Source: SOIA01 sp964346585 (GTDB taxonomy: Bacteria > Acidobacteriota > Aminicenantia > Aminicenantales > Aminicenantaceae). From it: DNA of 16,706 nucleotides. Below are positions 13,812 to 16,706 of this stretch, piece by piece; position 1 is the stretch's first letter; each line of letters starts with the position of its first letter. The notes under the pieces are model-generated. The model did not search any database. It saw only the letters and a list, made by a program, of their open reading frames with translations, and was not told where the DNA came from. The DNA lies in the NCBI GenBank assembly GCA_964346585.1, contig CAYFVQ010000014.1, positions 1 to 16,706 of the forward strand. The letters run 5' to 3'. Made by a program: the position numbers and the translations under genes.

Positions 13812-14723
13812 TTAGCTGATTATTTTCAGGGCTTGCTGGCGTACCTTAAAAGTGACTTCATCCTTTTGCTCGAGAAATTCTCCGTTGTACTGCACAGGGA
13901 GGTCCTCGCCCCGGATGACGAGTTTTTTCACTTTGAAATGCTTTTGTGTTCTCTGAAAGAGACCGAGGTAGTTGAGAGGAAAACTGATGAGGTACTTGAA
14001 CCAACCTGTTTTAAAGAGAGTGATGTCCAGATACCCATCATCTATCCTGGCAAGAGGGGCGGCTTTCCAGCTGTAACCGAAGTATCTTGTTTTTCCGATG
14101 ACACACTCAAAAAGGCGCACATTCAAAGATTTTTTTTCAAAATGTTCTCCGCTATCTGTGACACCATCGTAGAGATCGATTTCATACTCATTTCTTGGTA
14201 AATTCACCATAATTCTCGAAGCCAAGAGGTGACCAAGAAGTCCAGGAATCTTGTGCTGAAGTTTTTTCTGACTCACTTTGGCCGTGGCACCAACGCTGGC
14301 AAAGCCAGCCATTTTTCCTTCAATGTCGATTAAATCGATCTTCCTTGCCTCTCCCCCAAAAAGAGTTTTTAAGGCTTTTTTCGCATTTTTCGGGATGCCG
14401 AGAGATTTTCGGAAAGCGTTTCCACTGCCAAAGGTAATGATGCCGAGACGGATCTCATCGGCTCGTCCGCTGTCGATGATGCCTTGAATGATGTGAGCAA
14501 TGGTCCCATCTCCACCAGCGGCCACTATGATTTTACGCTCCAAACTTTGTTTTCTTGCCGTTTCGATTATGTTTTCCTTTTCCAAATAGATATCTATGAT
14601 CTTGCACTGCAGCTTTTTCTGTATGTATTCCCTGAGTTTCTTTCTTCTCTTCCACTTGTTGCGGGCTGCGATGGGATTGACAATGCAGGTGGCTTCCTCA
14701 GGGAAAAAGGTGTTTTTCTTCAT
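13812..14723 (-). CDS. Diacylglycerol kinase-family lipid kinase
   Basis: 303 residues, the usual length of bacterial DgkB/YegS-type kinases, which phosphorylate diacylglycerol or related lipids at the inner face of the membrane. The N-terminal IVNPIAARNKW segment (14-24), the nucleotide-binding GGDGT (70-74) and a variant of the usual PxGTxNDFAR loop, TFGSGNAFRKSLGIP (97-111), are visible. The C-terminal half has DDGYLDITLF and a PVQYNGEFLEQ segment in place of the common DGE. The FGSGNAF variant is typical of a DagK-like subgroup. It has its own promoter (14743-14771) about 20 nt upstream and only a weak AGGG ribosome site. True lipid substrate (diacylglycerol, sphingoid base, undecaprenol) is undetermined. 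Confidence 0.87.
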   Translation of the reverse strand: MKKNTFFPEEATCIVNPIAARNKWKRRKKLREYIQKKLQCKIIDIYLEKENIIETARKQSLERKIIVAAGGDGTIAHIIQGIIDSGRADEIRLGIITFGSGNAFRKSLGIPKNAKKALKTLFGGEARKIDLIDIEGKMAGFASVGATAKVSQKKLQHKIPGLLGHLLASRIMVNLPRNEYEIDLYDGVTDSGEHFEKKSLNVRLFECVIGKTRYFGYSWKAAPLARIDDGYLDITLFKTGWFKYLISFPLNYLGLFQRTQKHFKVKKLVIRGEDLPVQYNGEFLEQKDEVTFKVRQQALKIIS

Positions 14724-14742
14724 TTTAGCCCTAGAGTTACTA

Positions 14743-14771
14743 CTTATAGCACCTCACTCTTTTTAAGTCAA
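14743..14771 (-). promoter_or_regulatory. Sigma-70-type promoter of the lipid kinase gene
   Basis: Minus strand: TTGACT (14771-14766), exactly 17 nt, TATAAG (14748-14743). The predicted start is about 14736, giving a leader of only about 13 nt, so little room for leader regulation. It separates the kinase from the upstream SDR/VTT unit. Confidence 0.7.
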
Positions 14772-14874
14772 AAGATGCCCAATTTTGATTAGCTCCACAT
14801 CAAACGATTGTTTGAGAGATGGGCAAATGAATCTATCCATCCAATAAACGAAGGGGATTCGGAGGAATCAAACG

Positions 14875-15849
14875 TTACTTTTTGTAGTAACTCACAGTTT
14901 CTTTGATTCCCTCTTCTAGTGTGTAATTGGCGTGGAATCCGAACTCTTTTTCTGCCTTGGATGTGGAGAAAAGCCAGGGCGTTTGAGTCGTGGCGCGCCA
15001 GACCTTCCGTCCGAAAAAGACCTTTGCGAGCCCTGTGGCCATGACAACATCGGTCAATATGGCTATGAAGAAAATTGCTCCCTCATAGATTGGAAAAAAA
15101 AGAGAATTTCCCAGGACATGTTTTTTTATAGTAAGGATTAATTCCCGCCACGAGTATCCTTTTCCGTCCGTCAAATAATAGATTTGCTTTTGAGTCTTGA
15201 GCGATAAAGCAGCCTGGAGAATGCCTTCCACAAGGTCTCTGATGTAGATGAGGCTGGTCGTTTCCCCTCTCTCTTTGAGGAGGGGCACGATTCGTTTACT
15301 GATCAATTTTATCAGAAGCTCGGTTTCCTGCTGCCTGGGTCCGTAGACGTTGGGAGGACGGATGATGGTTGCAGGGATGATATTCCATGCGTCTTTGACA
15401 GCTATTTCTCCTTTGAGCTTGGTGCGTCCATACTCAGAGGTGGGAGAGGGAGGCTGGCTTTCGTCTGAGTATTGACCGGGAAGAGAAGGGCCGGCGGCTG
15501 CGATGGAAGAGACGTAGACAAAACGGCTGATTCCGGGATTGTAACTGAGGCATGCCTCGACCAAGTTTCTGGTCAGTTGATGATTCGCTTTATCGTAGGT
15601 GGCACGACTGGCGGGACGGATTCTCCCGGCTAGATGAAAGATATAATCCTGTCCTTTGACAGCAGTTTCCAGGCTTTTCTGGTCATTCATCTCCTGAACG
15701 ATAAAATTAACAGAGAATTTTTTAAGAAAGCCTGTCCGGCTCGTCGGTCGGACGAGACAGGTGACATCCCAGTTCTGAGATACTAATGTTTGAACGAGGT
15801 GGCTTCCGATAAAACCAGTGCCCCCGGTGACCAAAGCTTTACGAGTCAT
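14875..15849 (-). CDS. NAD-dependent epimerase/dehydratase (extended SDR) with hydrophobic C-terminal segment
   Basis: 324 residues. Classic extended-SDR features: TGGTGFIG (8-15), FHLAG (71-75), catalytic serine in VYVSSIAAAG (111-120), and Tyr140-x3-Lys144 in SEYGRTKLKGE. RPPNVYGPR (164-172) resembles the sugar-epimerase and 3-beta-HSD/HpnA-like branches. Residues about 249-270 (LFFPIYEGAIFFIAILTDVV) are hydrophobic enough for membrane association, suggesting a lipid-linked substrate; this is inference. AAAGGAA precedes the ATG by about 9 nt. Its start overlaps the end of the VTT gene by 11 nt, so the two are translationally coupled and may act on the same membrane pathway. Confidence 0.87.
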   Translation of the reverse strand: MTRKALVTGGTGFIGSHLVQTLVSQNWDVTCLVRPTSRTGFLKKFSVNFIVQEMNDQKSLETAVKGQDYIFHLAGRIRPASRATYDKANHQLTRNLVEACLSYNPGISRFVYVSSIAAAGPSLPGQYSDESQPPSPTSEYGRTKLKGEIAVKDAWNIIPATIIRPPNVYGPRQQETELLIKLISKRIVPLLKERGETTSLIYIRDLVEGILQAALSLKTQKQIYYLTDGKGYSWRELILTIKKHVLGNSLFFPIYEGAIFFIAILTDVVMATGLAKVFFGRKVWRATTQTPWLFSTSKAEKEFGFHANYTLEEGIKETVSYYKK

Positions 15850-16519
15850 GGCTTTTATTCCTTTTGTTTTTCAAGAAGCTTTTAATCATGGGATAGCTAA
15901 AGGGTATGGTGAGTAGGATAAAAATGACAGGCAGTAAATAATCGGGGATTTTAATCGTGTAGCCGAAGAGTGCAAGAAGATAGAAACGAGGAGTTCTGGA
16001 TAGGAAAATAGCCAGAATGTATTTGTACAAGGGATAGCGAGCGAGAACAACTAAAAAACGGAAAGGATAAAAAGGCACAGGGGTGAATCCGGCGACCAGG
16101 AGAGCCGTGAAGGGAGCTTTATTGAAGAGAATGATCAATTTATTGACGATTTTGCTGGTGTGAACGTTTTGGACAGGCTTGAGATCTCCGACATATTTGA
16201 AAACAGAATAATTGAGAACCTCTGCCAGTGATGTGCCGACTATGGCCACAAAGGTCACGCTCAAAGGTGAATAGAATTTGCTGAAGTAGAGAAAAACCGG
16301 CTCATGAGGAACAATCGCTATCAAGAATTGCGAAGGAAAATTATAGAAAAAGAGTATCCATAGACTTTTACTTTGCCGGATGGATTCGGAACTCAGCCAA
16401 GCAATAAGAATAGCTAGAATGAGTCCAATTTCGAGAATAAAGACAATGGTTCTTGTTCGAGAGGTTGCCCTTTGAGTTTTTAGAGCGAACGGAACTTGAG
16501 TATCAGGAATGCTTTTCAT
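15839..16519 (-). CDS. VTT-domain (DedA/TMEM41-like) membrane protein
   Basis: 226 residues, about six hydrophobic spans: 25-42, 58-72, 84-103, 138-160, 163-187 and 194-212. The VTT-type core is visible in GFTPVPFYPFRFLVVLARYPL (begins 144) and the following FLSRTPRFYLLALFG. Conserved prolines and arginines in this re-entrant segment are typical of DedA/VTT proteins, which flip or scramble phospholipids or undecaprenyl phosphate. Residues 1-22 are polar and cytoplasmic. It starts 25 nt after the stop of the partial gene on the same strand, with no clear ribosome site (ATGAATGAAAAG), and overlaps the SDR gene. Lipid-transport role is inferred from family. Confidence 0.8.
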   Translation of the reverse strand: MKSIPDTQVPFALKTQRATSRTRTIVFILEIGLILAILIAWLSSESIRQSKSLWILFFYNFPSQFLIAIVPHEPVFLYFSKFYSPLSVTFVAIVGTSLAEVLNYSVFKYVGDLKPVQNVHTSKIVNKLIILFNKAPFTALLVAGFTPVPFYPFRFLVVLARYPLYKYILAIFLSRTPRFYLLALFGYTIKIPDYLLPVIFILLTIPFSYPMIKSFLKNKRNKSHDS

Positions 16520-16544
16520 TCATTCGGATTTCGATTTTATCTTA

Positions 16545-16706
16545 TCAATCCCGAGAAATTGTTTTTTTTGGGGCACCCGTATCGGCAACGGGCTTGATCT
16601 TTTCAGCCAGAGGAGGGTCAAACTTGCCGTTTCCATCGACATCGATAAAGACAGGATTGGTCAACGCGTAGGGAAGAGTGGCGTTTACGGAAATACCGCT
16701 CCAGGA
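16545..16706 (-). CDS. C-terminal end of a larger, probably secreted protein (5' end outside window)
   Basis: Open frame from the window edge to TGA (16547-16545), 53 residues visible. It reads SWSGISVNATLPYALTNPVF, then IDVDGNGKFDPPL and a polar tail ending SRD. The D-x-D-G-N-G loop is EF-hand or dockerin-like and could bind Ca2+. An ALTNP(V/I)F-DVDGNGKFDPP ending is, to my recollection, common at the C-terminus of CehA/PHP-type metallohydrolases of secreted predicted phosphoesterase type. That is only a suggestion, since no catalytic residues lie in this piece. Same strand as the VTT gene with 25 bp between, so possibly one transcript. Confidence 0.6.
   Translation of the reverse strand, partial: SWSGISVNATLPYALTNPVFIDVDGNGKFDPPLAEKIKPVADTGAPKKTISRD

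Noticed and set aside
1..16706. CRISPR array, tRNA or rRNA genes, and full-length transposase genes
   Set aside because: I looked on both strands and found no regularly spaced direct repeats, cloverleaf or rRNA core motifs, or transposase-like proteins.

Overview
The window is a piece of chromosome from a Gram-negative (diderm) bacterium. The evidence is an outer-membrane beta-barrel with a C-terminal aromatic residue, a LolA-like periplasmic protein, a lipobox lipoprotein and several Sec signal peptides. There is no rRNA or tRNA to place it taxonomically. The mix of PD40 propeller proteins, secreted amidohydrolases, FtsX-type exporters and DUF429 suggests an uncultivated Acidobacteriota/Aminicenantes-like lineage; this is a guess from gene content. 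Most genes are moderate in GC, but about 2.1-5.1 kb is visibly AT-richer and may be a separately acquired segment.

Layout. 1-726: 3' end of a PD40 beta-propeller gene (+), convergent with a lipoprotein SppA-type peptidase (-, 896-1867) that has a good extended -10 promoter. 1868-2514 has no protein gene. It holds an interspersed-type palindrome with a T-run (2002-2089) and a run of five adjacent hairpins ending in an intrinsic terminator (2254-2453), which I propose as a structured RNA. 2515-2858: a small unrecognised gene that looks split by a frameshift and ends head-on with an iron-containing alcohol dehydrogenase (-, 2855-4006). A divergent promoter region separates that gene from an SDR epimerase (+) and a Ddl-like ATP-grasp ligase (+). 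A DUF429 gene (+, 6233-6832) follows behind a textbook sigma-70 promoter.

12019 down to 6849 (-) is a five-gene block in this order: beta-barrel, LolD/MacB-like ATPase, two paralogous FtsX-type permeases, LolA-like periplasmic protein. The ATPase and permease genes overlap by 4 nt (ATGA) at both junctions, so they are probably translationally coupled. Together they look like a trans-envelope exporter of a lipid or lipoprotein, with energy at the inner membrane, a periplasmic LolA-fold carrier and an outer-membrane barrel. Facing it is a secreted metal-dependent amidohydrolase (+, 12182-13657).

13671-13797 is a miniature element with perfect 27-bp inverted ends between two convergent genes. 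To its right (-) are a diacylglycerol-kinase-family lipid kinase with its own promoter, an SDR epimerase overlapping a VTT (DedA-like) membrane protein by 11 nt, and the C-terminal end of a larger protein with a DxDGNG loop (16545-16706). Best candidates for something undescribed are the structured RNA at 2254-2453, the frameshifted small gene beside it, and the barrel/ABC/LolA-like exporter operon.
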